Below are positions 22,238 to 28,516 of a stretch of DNA of 64,000 nt, piece by piece (position 1 is the first letter of the stretch; each line of letters starts with the position of its first letter). The notes under the pieces were generated by a model, which saw nothing but the letters and a program-made list of their open reading frames with translations, did not search any database and was not told the origin of the DNA. Source of the DNA: Candidatus Thiodiazotropha sp. LNASS1 (lineage in GTDB: Bacteria > Pseudomonadota > Gammaproteobacteria > Chromatiales > Chromatiaceae); NCBI RefSeq assembly GCF_964212655.1, contig NZ_OZ156465.1:1-64000 (forward strand), read 5' to 3'. The position numbers and the translations under genes are program-made.

Positions 22238-22387
22238 ATGAATAATCCAACAACTACCGCTATTCATGAAAATCCGACAAAAGCCTGGATGAAAAAGCTA
22301 GCTTGGGGCCTTCCCCTGTTTTTTCTGATCAAAGGATTATTATGGCTGGCAGTTCCTATTCTAATCGCGATGTATGGATTAAATTGA
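22238..22387 (+). CDS. small single-pass membrane protein
   Basis: A 49-residue ORF beginning MNNPTTTAIHENPTKAWMKK. It is preceded by GAGGAAG, seven bases before the ATG. The C-terminal two-thirds is a single hydrophobic segment (LAWGLPLFFLIKGLLWLAVP followed by ILIAMYG), with Lys residues on its N-terminal side, which would place the N-terminus in the cytoplasm. I do not recognise a family. It follows the 54-residue ORF by 12 bases, downstream of katG, and so may be co-transcribed. Confidence 0.5.
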   Translation: MNNPTTTAIHENPTKAWMKKLAWGLPLFFLIKGLLWLAVPILIAMYGLN

Positions 22388-23134
22388 TTAGGAATCCTCA
22401 GGATAAATCTGCGGAAACAGAGTCAACCAAGGAATTTTTTAGAACAAGTACTCTAAGATGCTAGCGTCACTCTTTTTCCTGGTGGGGGGCATAAATCGAG
22501 CAAATGGTTACAGGTGGGTAATAATGAAAAGGAAATTTACGATACTATCGCCTTACAAGACAACTCAAGCCAATGATGCCGCGATGGCATCGTGCGAATC
22601 AGGAGAAAGGAGTCTGATCCGAATGGCATTTATTTAAGCAAAGAACCACCGTCATCCCGGCGCAGGCCGGGATCCAGAATGCTTGATGGTGACGGTATTC
22701 CTGGATTCCGGCCTGCGCCGGAATGACGAAAATCCTGAAATTCGTCTTGAGTAAGTGCCATTCGAGTCTGATCCTATAGTGCGTACTCGTGCTATTGATC
22801 CTTCTATGGCGCAAATATCAGGAATTATGTTCTGCAGTATGCCTTACCTATTCAACAAGTCTCTGGTATTCTTTTGAATATATAGGGATTTGTGTCATCT
22901 GGCAGGATGCCCCTTCCAGTTGATCTCACTTCCATTAGTTTCTAAATGATAATTATTTACGATGCGGCATAATACAATATCTGGAGCCGGCGGCATAACA
23001 CGATAAAAAGAGCCGGCAATATAATCACCTGTTGAACTAAACCGCTTCGCGGGGCCTTTCACAACCCACCCCTGAGTCATCATCAACCAGACTCCTAAAG
23101 GACCACTGTTGGTCTACCACACAGGAGTCAACCG
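22388..23134. other. intergenic region between the katG group and the IS91 element
   Basis: Holds the right MITE-like copy (22606-22775), a 37-codon ORF at 22524-22637 that runs into it and looks like a remnant, and AT-rich DNA that should include the left end of the IS91-type element. Two copies of GCGGCATAA(T/C)AC occur at about 22962 and 22989, and two GAGCCGGC strings follow the same spacing; these may be IS-end repeats. No convincing gene. Confidence 0.4.
22606..22775. repeat. MITE-like element, right copy, inverted
   Basis: Reverse complement of the element at 19424-19596, with only scattered mismatches: the shared inner parts include CCACCGTCATCCCGGCGCAG and TCCTGGATTCCGGCCTGCG, and the ends carry TCTGATCCGAATGG and CCATTCGAGTCTGATC. 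The two copies face each other across katG and two small ORFs, about 3 kb apart. Confidence 0.85.
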
Positions 23135-23992
23135 ATGACACAACTTCGCGAACAGATGATAGACGCCATGACCGTGCGTGGATTTTCGCCGCGTACCCAC
23201 CAGAGCTATCTGATGGCGGTGAAGGATCTGGCCCGTTATTATCAGCGTCCCCCGGATCAACTCGGTGAGGATGAGTTGCAAGCTTACTTTCTGTATCTGG
23301 TCAAGGAACGGCACTTAAGCGATGCCAGTTGCCGGCTCTATCGCCATGCCATCCGTTTCTTCTATCTCGAAGTGCTCCAGCAAGCGTCGTTCGATGTGAA
23401 GATCCAGGTGCCCAAACGCAGGCAACGTATCCCGGAGTTACTCCAGCGATCGGAGATCGTACGCATGCTCAATGCCTGTTCCAACCGTAAGCACCATATG
23501 CTATTGCTGACCTGTTATGGCTGCGGCCTGCGGGTCAGTGAACTGGTCAAACTCGAGCTTCGGCATATCGATGGAGAACGCGGGTTGCTGCGCATCGATC
23601 AGGGCAAGGGTGGTAAGGACCGTTATGTGGGCTTGTCGCCGACGTTGCTCAAGCACCTGCGTGACTATTGGCACGTTGAGAAGCCTGTGCGCTGGCTGTT
23701 TCCCAATGAACAGCATCCCGATGAAGCGTTGTCGATCAGCACGCCGCAGAAGGTATTCCGACGGGCTAAGCGCCAGGCGGGCATCACCAAGGTGGGTGGC
23801 ATCCACAGCTTGAGACACGCCTATGCTACCCATCAACTGCAGGCCGGCATGGCAGTGCAGCAGTTGCAGTATCAACTGGGCCACCGCAGCATCCAATCGA
23901 CCTTGCGCTATGTACATTGGGTGTTCAATGATCGTCAGAGCGATCGCCGTGGCGCCGATTTGATTGCAGCGCTGGGGCTGCGCGATGGCTGA
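23135..23992 (+). CDS. tyrosine recombinase associated with IS91-type element
   Basis: A 285-residue site-specific recombinase. The N-terminal SAM-like core-binding domain spans about residues 1-90. The catalytic domain has the first Arg in GCGLRVSELVKL, the Lys in GKGGKDRYVGL, the H-x-x-R box HSLRHAYATH, the second His in LGHRSIQ and the Tyr nucleophile in TLRYVHW. It lacks the extra helical insert that marks integron integrases (IntI) before the H-x-x-R box, so I do not call it IntI despite the adjacent attC sites. Recombinases of this kind are often encoded with IS91 transposases. AGGAGT precedes the ATG. The stop overlaps the transposase start by eight bases. Confidence 0.85.
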   Translation: MTQLREQMIDAMTVRGFSPRTHQSYLMAVKDLARYYQRPPDQLGEDELQAYFLYLVKERHLSDASCRLYRHAIRFFYLEVLQQASFDVKIQVPKRRQRIPELLQRSEIVRMLNACSNRKHHMLLLTCYGCGLRVSELVKLELRHIDGERGLLRIDQGKGGKDRYVGLSPTLLKHLRDYWHVEKPVRWLFPNEQHPDEALSISTPQKVFRRAKRQAGITKVGGIHSLRHAYATHQLQAGMAVQQLQYQLGHRSIQSTLRYVHWVFNDRQSDRRGADLIAALGLRDG

Positions 23993-25115
23993 GGCCATCG
24001 ACCTGCAAACCCTGCTCAAGCGCCACCTGCCCACCTACCGCCAACACCACCGTCTCGATCTGCGCCGCTGTCAGGTATTGTCACATCTGATGCAGTGCCG
24101 GACTGAAGCCATGGGTGGGGTACGCTTAGCCTGTGACCCTTGTCAGGCGCATCAAAACCACTACTATGCCTGTCGCGACCGTCACTGCCCGCACTGTCAG
24201 TGGCAAGCCTCGCGGCAGTGGGCGGACAAGCAGTTGCGTGCCCAATTGCCGGTAACCTATCATCACTTGGTGTTTACCCTGCCCGAGACCCTCAACGGTT
24301 GGATCGAACTGTATCCTCAGCTGATCACGACCTTGCTGTTTCAAACAACCTGGGAGACGCTACAGGCCTTCGCTGAAGACCCCAAGCGCTTGGGCGGGGG
24401 GTTGGGGATGACCGCGGTGTTGCACACCTGGGGCTCGACGTTGACACGCCATGTGCACCTGCACTGCCTGGTGCCGGGCGGCGCGCTGAGCCCGCAAGGC
24501 GAGTGGAAACCGAGCAAGAGCGATTATCTGTTTCCTGTGCGTGCGCTCTCAAGGCGCTTTCGCGGTCTGATGGTCAGCCGATTGCGGGCCTGTGCCCAAG
24601 GCGGGGAGCTCACACGCATCAGTCGTCCGGGCGAGATCGATCTCATCCTGGAGCGGTTGATGGGACAAGACTGGGTGGTCTACAGCAAGCCCTGTCTGCG
24701 CACCGAGCATGTCATCGACTATCTGGCCCGATACACCCACCGCACTGCCGTCAGCAACCGCCGACTCCTGGGCTTGGAGCAGGATCAGGTTGGCTTGCGC
24801 TACAAAGACTACCGGGACCGGCGCTGGAAGGTCATGCAGTTGTCTGTCGATGTGTTGATCCAGCGTTTTCTGCTGCATGTACTACCCAAGGGCCTGATGC
24901 GTATCCGCCATTACGGCTTCCTGGCCAATGCCTGCCGGGCCAGGCAGTTGCCCCGCATCCTTAAGGCGATCGCCGAGGCAGGCCTACAAGCGGTGGTTGA
25001 ATCAGAAACAGAGAAGCAGGTGGCCCGTTGGTGTTTTGCCTGTCCCTGCTGTCAACGACCGATGCGTGTGGTCGCGCAACTAGCGCCGCAATGGCAACGC
25101 ATGGAAGGCGGATGA
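23985..25115 (+). CDS. IS91 family transposase
   Basis: A 376-residue HUH/Y2-type rolling-circle transposase. The N-terminal zinc-finger has cysteines in CDPCQAHQNHYYACRDRHC followed by PHCQ. The HUH motif is HVHLHCLVPGG, and the tyrosine region with YLARYTHRTAVSN follows. A C-terminal cysteine pair (FACPCC) may bind zinc. The ATG at 23985 lies inside the 3' end of the recombinase gene, which implies coupled translation. The gene appears intact, with no frameshift. It is adjacent to the integron-type cassettes; IS91 relatives (ISCR elements) are known to mobilise neighbouring DNA. Confidence 0.9.
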   Translation: MAEAIDLQTLLKRHLPTYRQHHRLDLRRCQVLSHLMQCRTEAMGGVRLACDPCQAHQNHYYACRDRHCPHCQWQASRQWADKQLRAQLPVTYHHLVFTLPETLNGWIELYPQLITTLLFQTTWETLQAFAEDPKRLGGGLGMTAVLHTWGSTLTRHVHLHCLVPGGALSPQGEWKPSKSDYLFPVRALSRRFRGLMVSRLRACAQGGELTRISRPGEIDLILERLMGQDWVVYSKPCLRTEHVIDYLARYTHRTAVSNRRLLGLEQDQVGLRYKDYRDRRWKVMQLSVDVLIQRFLLHVLPKGLMRIRHYGFLANACRARQLPRILKAIAEAGLQAVVESETEKQVARWCFACPCCQRPMRVVAQLAPQWQRMEGG

Positions 25116-25382
25116 CGATGCCCTAGCCTGAGCGTCGGCGTCATCCAGACACTTGATCAGCTCAAGCGCTGAGGTCAAAGTGCGGCCAATCCTCTGAAAA
25201 TAGGTTATTATCGGAGCAAAAGGGAGCCGCAAGCCGTGCTCGAACCACAGGGAGGTCGGTCAAAACCGCTCCCAACAGCCCTAGCGCAACGGAACGCTGT
25301 CACGCCAATCTCCCTCAGGTGCAAGGCGCCAAAAACAAATTCTTATTAATAGAGAGTGGGCAGCCACCCCAAGGTCGGCTTA

Positions 25383-25445
25383 GTCCAACAGGCGTTTATC
25401 CCGCATGCGGAAAACGCACGAGGGATAAACACTACACGGTTAGAA
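25383..25445 (+). other. attC-like recombination site 0 (left edge of cassette array)
   Basis: R'' box GTCCAAC at 25383-25389 fits RYYYAAC. L'' GTTTATCCC (25394-25402) and L' GGGATAAAC (25422-25430) are perfectly paired, with no extrahelical base. R' is GTTAGAA at 25439-25445. The spacers are unequal (4 and 8 bases), so this is less typical than attC 1. Cleavage would be after the first G of R'. It borders the IS91-type element, so the cassette it once closed is gone or is represented by the element. Confidence 0.6.
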
Positions 25446-25465
25446 ATTAAAAGGAGTTCCAAGTA

Positions 25466-26122
25466 ATGGCAGAAAACCTACCTTATAGCACCTCCGTAGG
25501 AGTCTTGGAAAAAGTTTTAGAAAAAATCAAGACTGCTTCCGAGCCTGATAGGGTTACTCAAAATTTCTTACACACGAAACTTGGCTTAAAGGGCGGTGCC
25601 GCTAACGCAGCAATTCCGTTCATGAAGAAAATGGAGTTTGTCGGAAGCGATGGGATTCCAACAGATTTGTATCGTGAATTTAGAAATCCAAAACAATCTA
25701 GGATCGCAATTGGTACTGCCTTTCGAAAATTATACGCTCGCCTTTATGAAATGAATGAGTATATCCATGATGCTTCTGACGATGAAGTGTTGGGCTATAT
25801 TGTTCAGTGCACAGGCGGAGAAAATGATTCAAGAGTTACACAGCAAACTCTTTCTACTTTTAACATGCTTCGGAAACTAGCGGATTTTGATGTTCAAGAA
25901 GAATATGACGCTCCTGAGTACATAGAGGTTACACCTGAAAGCGAGACGGTAACTCCTGCAGTTACACTTCCTCCAACGCAAGGTGGAGAACATCCTTCAA
26001 CTTACAATGGTAAGTCTTTGAACCTTTCATACACAATAAATCTTAATCTTCCTGCTACAAAGGATATAGAGGTATTTAACGCAATATTTAAGAGCCTGAA
26101 AGAACATATCCTGGATAATTAA
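25466..26122 (+). CDS. DUF5343 domain protein, cassette 1 gene A
   Basis: A 218-residue protein whose first half resembles the DUF5343 family: MAENLPYSTSVGVLEKVLEK, then FLHTKLGLKGG and the stretch around AAIPFMKKMEFVGSDGIPTD. The N-terminal part looks like a winged-helix-type domain; the C-terminal half is a Thr/Pro-rich linker and a short conserved tail (LNLSYTINLNLPATKDIEV). The ribosome binding site AAGGAG precedes the ATG. The stop shares one base with the next start (TAATG), so it is co-translated with the HEPN gene. The function is unknown; as partner of a HEPN ribonuclease-like protein, an antitoxin or regulator role is an inference. Base composition is AT-rich compared with neighbouring chromosomal genes. 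Confidence 0.7.
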   Translation: MAENLPYSTSVGVLEKVLEKIKTASEPDRVTQNFLHTKLGLKGGAANAAIPFMKKMEFVGSDGIPTDLYREFRNPKQSRIAIGTAFRKLYARLYEMNEYIHDASDDEVLGYIVQCTGGENDSRVTQQTLSTFNMLRKLADFDVQEEYDAPEYIEVTPESETVTPAVTLPPTQGGEHPSTYNGKSLNLSYTINLNLPATKDIEVFNAIFKSLKEHILDN

Positions 26123-26718
26123 TGATGGAATACGAAGATAAGGTTAAAGCCTTTGGTATGACCAATATGCTAATCGAAACCGAACTCGATAGCATCGAAA
26201 ACCGATACGAGATAGAACTTCGAAATGATCAACCTCTAAGTGAGCAGTCCAAAGAAATAGAGGAAATATACTTTCCGCAGTTTGAACAGGGACTACGAAA
26301 AGAAGCAGCGTACATGTCTAGGAACTACGAGCTATTTTATTGCCTAGAGAAAACAATACGTCAGCAAATTTCAGAGTTGCTAGAATCAACAGAAGGTGAT
26401 GCCTGGTGGAATGATACGGTCATACCTCAGCATATAGTTGGTGATGTGAAAAAGAGGATGCAGAGAGAACGCGAAGCAGGAATAACACCGCGTTCTCCTG
26501 ACCCATTGGATTACACGAACTTCGGCGAACTAGGAGAAATTATCAAGAAGAATTGGCCTGTATTCGCTAGTATTTTTAACAATATCAAGGCAGTAGATAA
26601 AGTTATGTTTAACTTAAACACCTTGAGAAATCCTATTGCTCACTGCAGCTTACTCGCAGAGGACGAAAAGTTAAGGCTAGAATTAAGCCTAAGAGATTGG
26701 TTTAGGCTCACAGAATGA
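26122..26718 (+). CDS. Swt1-type HEPN domain protein, cassette 1 gene B
   Basis: A 198-residue protein whose C-terminal region resembles the Swt1-like HEPN domain (YELFYCLEKTIRQQISELLE, then LDYTNFGELGEIIKKNW, then LRNPIAHCSLLAEDE). The catalytic R-x4-H motif of HEPN ribonucleases is intact as Arg169-NPIA-His174, with the Asn after the Arg that is usual for active members. HEPN proteins are toxins or effectors in toxin-antitoxin, abortive infection and CRISPR systems, acting by RNA cleavage. The gene starts on the last base of the DUF5343 gene, and its stop lies two bases before the R'' box of attC 1. Biochemical activity is inferred; the fold assignment comes from motif match only. Confidence 0.75.
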   Translation: MMEYEDKVKAFGMTNMLIETELDSIENRYEIELRNDQPLSEQSKEIEEIYFPQFEQGLRKEAAYMSRNYELFYCLEKTIRQQISELLESTEGDAWWNDTVIPQHIVGDVKKRMQREREAGITPRSPDPLDYTNFGELGEIIKKNWPVFASIFNNIKAVDKVMFNLNTLRNPIAHCSLLAEDEKLRLELSLRDWFRLTE

Positions 26719-26719
26719 T

Positions 26720-26795
26720 TTCTAACAAGAAAGTCATGCCGTTCACTGCGTTCACTCGGACGCGCTATCGCGCGCCGCATACTTAAGCGTTAGAA
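26720..26795 (+). other. attC site 1, well formed
   Basis: R'' TTCTAAC (26720-26726) is the exact complement of R' GTTAGAA (26789-26795). L'' is AAGTCATGC (26731-26739) and L' is GCATACTT (26777-26784): they pair except for one extra base, C at 26735, the extrahelical base expected in L''. Both spacers are four bases (AAGA and AAGC). This 76-bp site meets the known architecture of integron attC sites. R'' also matches the start of its own cassette (TTAGAA at 25440), as integron cassette circularisation predicts. Confidence 0.9.
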
Positions 26796-26809
26796 GCACA
26801 GGATAAATA

Positions 26810-27040
26810 TTGAGATTTAAACATCAACATAAGAAAACTGAGCTGTTGGGATCGCTTAAAGGCTTTGATAAATTTCTAAGCCAGTGTGTTGTATGTCAGG
26901 AAATTGGTTATGATCCAGATAAGCTGAAGTTAAAACAAAACAGGCATTTTCAAAAGCGAGCTAGAGAAAATTTTAATCCAGTAAAGATTAACGATATAGG
27001 CGTCTGTGAGCAATGCCAGAAACATCTATCAAAAGACTGA
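26810..27040 (+). CDS. four-cysteine small protein, cassette 2 gene A
   Basis: A 76-residue hypothetical protein beginning at a TTG (MRFKHQHKKTELLGSLKGFD), with AGGATAA before it. It has two CxxC pairs: CVVC near residue 30 and CEQC near residue 68, which could bind one zinc ion. The middle is Lys/Arg-rich (KLKLKQNRHFQKRARENF). I do not recognise the family; proteins of this kind are frequent as cassette-encoded unknowns. It lies 15 bases after attC 1, in the usual position and orientation for a cassette gene. The TTG start is uncertain. Confidence 0.6.
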   Translation: MRFKHQHKKTELLGSLKGFDKFLSQCVVCQEIGYDPDKLKLKQNRHFQKRARENFNPVKINDIGVCEQCQKHLSKD

Positions 27041-27079
27041 GCGAAGATATGAGTAGACCGACTAGCATTGCTTCTAAAA

Positions 27080-27532
27080 ATGTATAACGAGACAAGAGGT
27101 CTCGTTAATAAAGCTATTATGTTCGAAAAAATAATGGAGCCACCAAGATATTTACTTAACAGATTCGGTTATGTTATTTCCCGAATCGTATATTTAATAG
27201 CATGCGGCCAAGCGCGCATTGGCATTTCGAAAGAGTTTTGTTACACGCTAAGTGCCAGCAAAGCATTCGGAGAGGGTGGTCGTGCTTATGAAAGAGGCGA
27301 TTATGAAGTTTGTTACGAGATACTTTCTCCTTATCTTGCAGCTGAGCAAGATGGAGTGCATGGAGGTATAAAATACCATCTCGGTTTATTGTTTTTTTAT
27401 GGTAGAGGTGTAACCCTCAACAGAGGGCAAGCAAACAAGCTATTTGAAGAGGCCGCTTTACTTGGCTGGGAACAAGCGCAACAGTATTTGTCACAGTTTA
27501 AAGGTCGCAGCAGTGAGGAACATTACAATTAG
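27080..27532 (+). CDS. Sel1-repeat protein, cassette 2 gene B
   Basis: A 150-residue protein with a Sel1-like repeat near the C-terminus: KYHLGLLFFYGRGVTLNRGQ, then NKLFEEAALLGWEQAQQYLS. The preceding segment (FGEGGRAYERGDYEVCYEIL) looks like a degenerate repeat. Sel1 repeats are alpha-helical pairs that mediate protein-protein contacts. A hydrophobic stretch around residues 35-47 (YVISRIVYLIACG) may be a membrane segment or buried helix. The ATG at 27080 is the first ATG in frame; a TTG at 27068 is possible. It shares cassette 2 with the four-cysteine protein, and its stop lies at the start of attC 2. Confidence 0.6.
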   Translation: MYNETRGLVNKAIMFEKIMEPPRYLLNRFGYVISRIVYLIACGQARIGISKEFCYTLSASKAFGEGGRAYERGDYEVCYEILSPYLAAEQDGVHGGIKYHLGLLFFYGRGVTLNRGQANKLFEEAALLGWEQAQQYLSQFKGRSSEEHYN

Positions 27533-27607
27533 CTCTAGTCGTTCGTCACTTCGTTCCTCACTGGGACGCCCGGCATTGCCGGCCGCCCCTAAGCATCAGC
27601 GTTATGA
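27533..27607 (+). other. attC-like site 2, degenerate R''
   Basis: R' is GTTATGA at 27601-27607. The central hairpin CCCGGCATTGCCGGCC and the strings CGTTCGTCACTTCG and GGGACGCC are typical of attC sites in environmental gammaproteobacterial integrons. The expected R'' (TTCTAAC, complement of the cassette 2 start) is seen only as CTCTAGT at 27533-27539, so this site is the weakest of the three downstream ones. L boxes pair poorly. It is identified mainly by position, the R' box and the central region. Confidence 0.6.
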
Positions 27608-27625
27608 GTAAAAAGGAATTAGATA

Positions 27626-28414
27626 GTGTGGAATCCGTTTCGTAGCACACAGTTACTTACAGAAGAGGATTCATATTTCCAATTTGAATGCTTCAAATGG
27701 TTATTAACTCATTTCGGGGGTGATGACTTCTATAAAGGAATAGAGCTTGTGCTTCCAACTGAAGAGTACTTTCCTGCGGTGGTGGACTCGAGTGAGTCTG
27801 CTGCGCAGACAACATTCAATCAAGTGAAAATGTTTGCTGGGTTGGAAAAGTGGCCGGTAAAACTTGAGGAGCAAGAAGAAGACCCTAATATTCATATTGG
27901 GGATACACTGATCGTACAAAATGTAGATCCTAATCCGTTAGGAACATTCTCTTCTAATGTTAACGATGAAATAAAGATTACGTACAATCCAAAGATTGTA
28001 TCTGACCCTCAACAAATGGTAGCTACATTTGCTCATGAGTTATCACACTATCTAACTGGCACAGCACATGAGCCTCCTCCTGGTGGATGGGAGAATTGGG
28101 AGTTTGCCACTGATATTGGAGCAACATTTCTAGGATTTGGCATTTTCATGGCAAATTCTGCTTTTAGCTTTCGCCAGTACTCAAGCGGTGGCATATCTGG
28201 TTGGCAAACTTCTGGCTCCGGATATTTATCGGAAGCAGAACATAGTTATTCTTTAGCTGTGTTTTTACGGCTTAAGGAAATACCACCAGAAAAAGCTATA
28301 CCGTATTGTGATAGGAGTATTAACGCTTATGTGAAACAAGCTTTAAAAGAGATAGATAGTGGCAATATTATCCAAGAGTTACGAGGTATAAAGTATGTGC
28401 CACAAAACTCATAA
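27626..28414 (+). CDS. putative zinc metallopeptidase-like protein, cassette 3 gene
   Basis: A 262-residue protein carrying the zinc-metallopeptidase motif HELSH (His137, Glu138, His141) in TFAHELSHYL. A possible third ligand lies about 20 residues on, in ENWEFATDIGATFLGF (Glu159 or Asp163). Upstream are GDTLIVQNVDPNPLGTF and INDEIK-like beta segments that would form a small domain. No signal peptide is visible, so it is likely cytoplasmic. The GTG at 27626 follows AAGGAATT. The stop TAA lies inside the R'' box of attC 3, as in many cassettes. Function is unknown; a protease acting on a host or phage protein is possible but not shown. Confidence 0.65.
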   Translation: MWNPFRSTQLLTEEDSYFQFECFKWLLTHFGGDDFYKGIELVLPTEEYFPAVVDSSESAAQTTFNQVKMFAGLEKWPVKLEEQEEDPNIHIGDTLIVQNVDPNPLGTFSSNVNDEIKITYNPKIVSDPQQMVATFAHELSHYLTGTAHEPPPGGWENWEFATDIGATFLGFGIFMANSAFSFRQYSSGGISGWQTSGSGYLSEAEHSYSLAVFLRLKEIPPEKAIPYCDRSINAYVKQALKEIDSGNIIQELRGIKYVPQNS

Positions 28415-28485
28415 CAAAACGCAGCAGCACGTCGCTATCGCGGCTGGACGCAGCAGAGCTGCGCCGCTGTGCTAAAGCGTTACAA
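28409..28485 (+). other. attC site 3 (right edge of cassette array)
   Basis: R'' TCATAAC (28409-28415) exactly complements GTTATGA at the start of its own cassette (27601-27607). L'' (AGCAGCAGC) and L' (GCTGTGCT) pair except for one extra base. R' is GTTACAA at 28479-28485, followed by chromosomal sequence before the diguanylate cyclase. The 77-bp site has an inner hairpin (CAGCAGAGCTGCG). It is the last recognisable site, so the array ends here. Confidence 0.75.
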
Positions 28486-28516
28486 CAAGCATTGATTCCC
28501 ATTCAGAATAACAGTA

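Larger units (their letters stand above)
22960..25375 (+). mobile_element. IS91-family element with tyrosine recombinase (ends approximate)
   Basis: Two overlapping genes, a tyrosine recombinase and an IS91-type HUH transposase, lie in an otherwise gene-free block. IS91 elements transpose by rolling circle and leave no target duplications, so the ends cannot be fixed from one copy. The left end is probably in the AT-rich region with the GCGGCATAA repeats at 22962-22999. The right end lies somewhere between 25116 and the attC site at 25383; that stretch contains inverted CGGTCAAAACCG-like pieces but no ORF. The element touches the cassette array and may have inserted in its leading end. Confidence 0.6.

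Noticed and set aside
22524-22637. A 37-codon ORF ending inside the right MITE-like element
   Set aside because: The last third of its sequence is the repeat itself. No recognisable protein; treated as a remnant.
22895-23086. Minus-strand ORF upstream of the recombinase
   Set aside because: Lies in the presumed IS element end; no ribosome binding site or family match.
23135-23992. Calling the tyrosine recombinase an integron integrase IntI
   Set aside because: It sits upstream of attC sites, but at 285 residues it is short and lacks the extra helical insert before the H-x-x-R box. It overlaps an IS91 transposase gene, as IS91-associated recombinases do.
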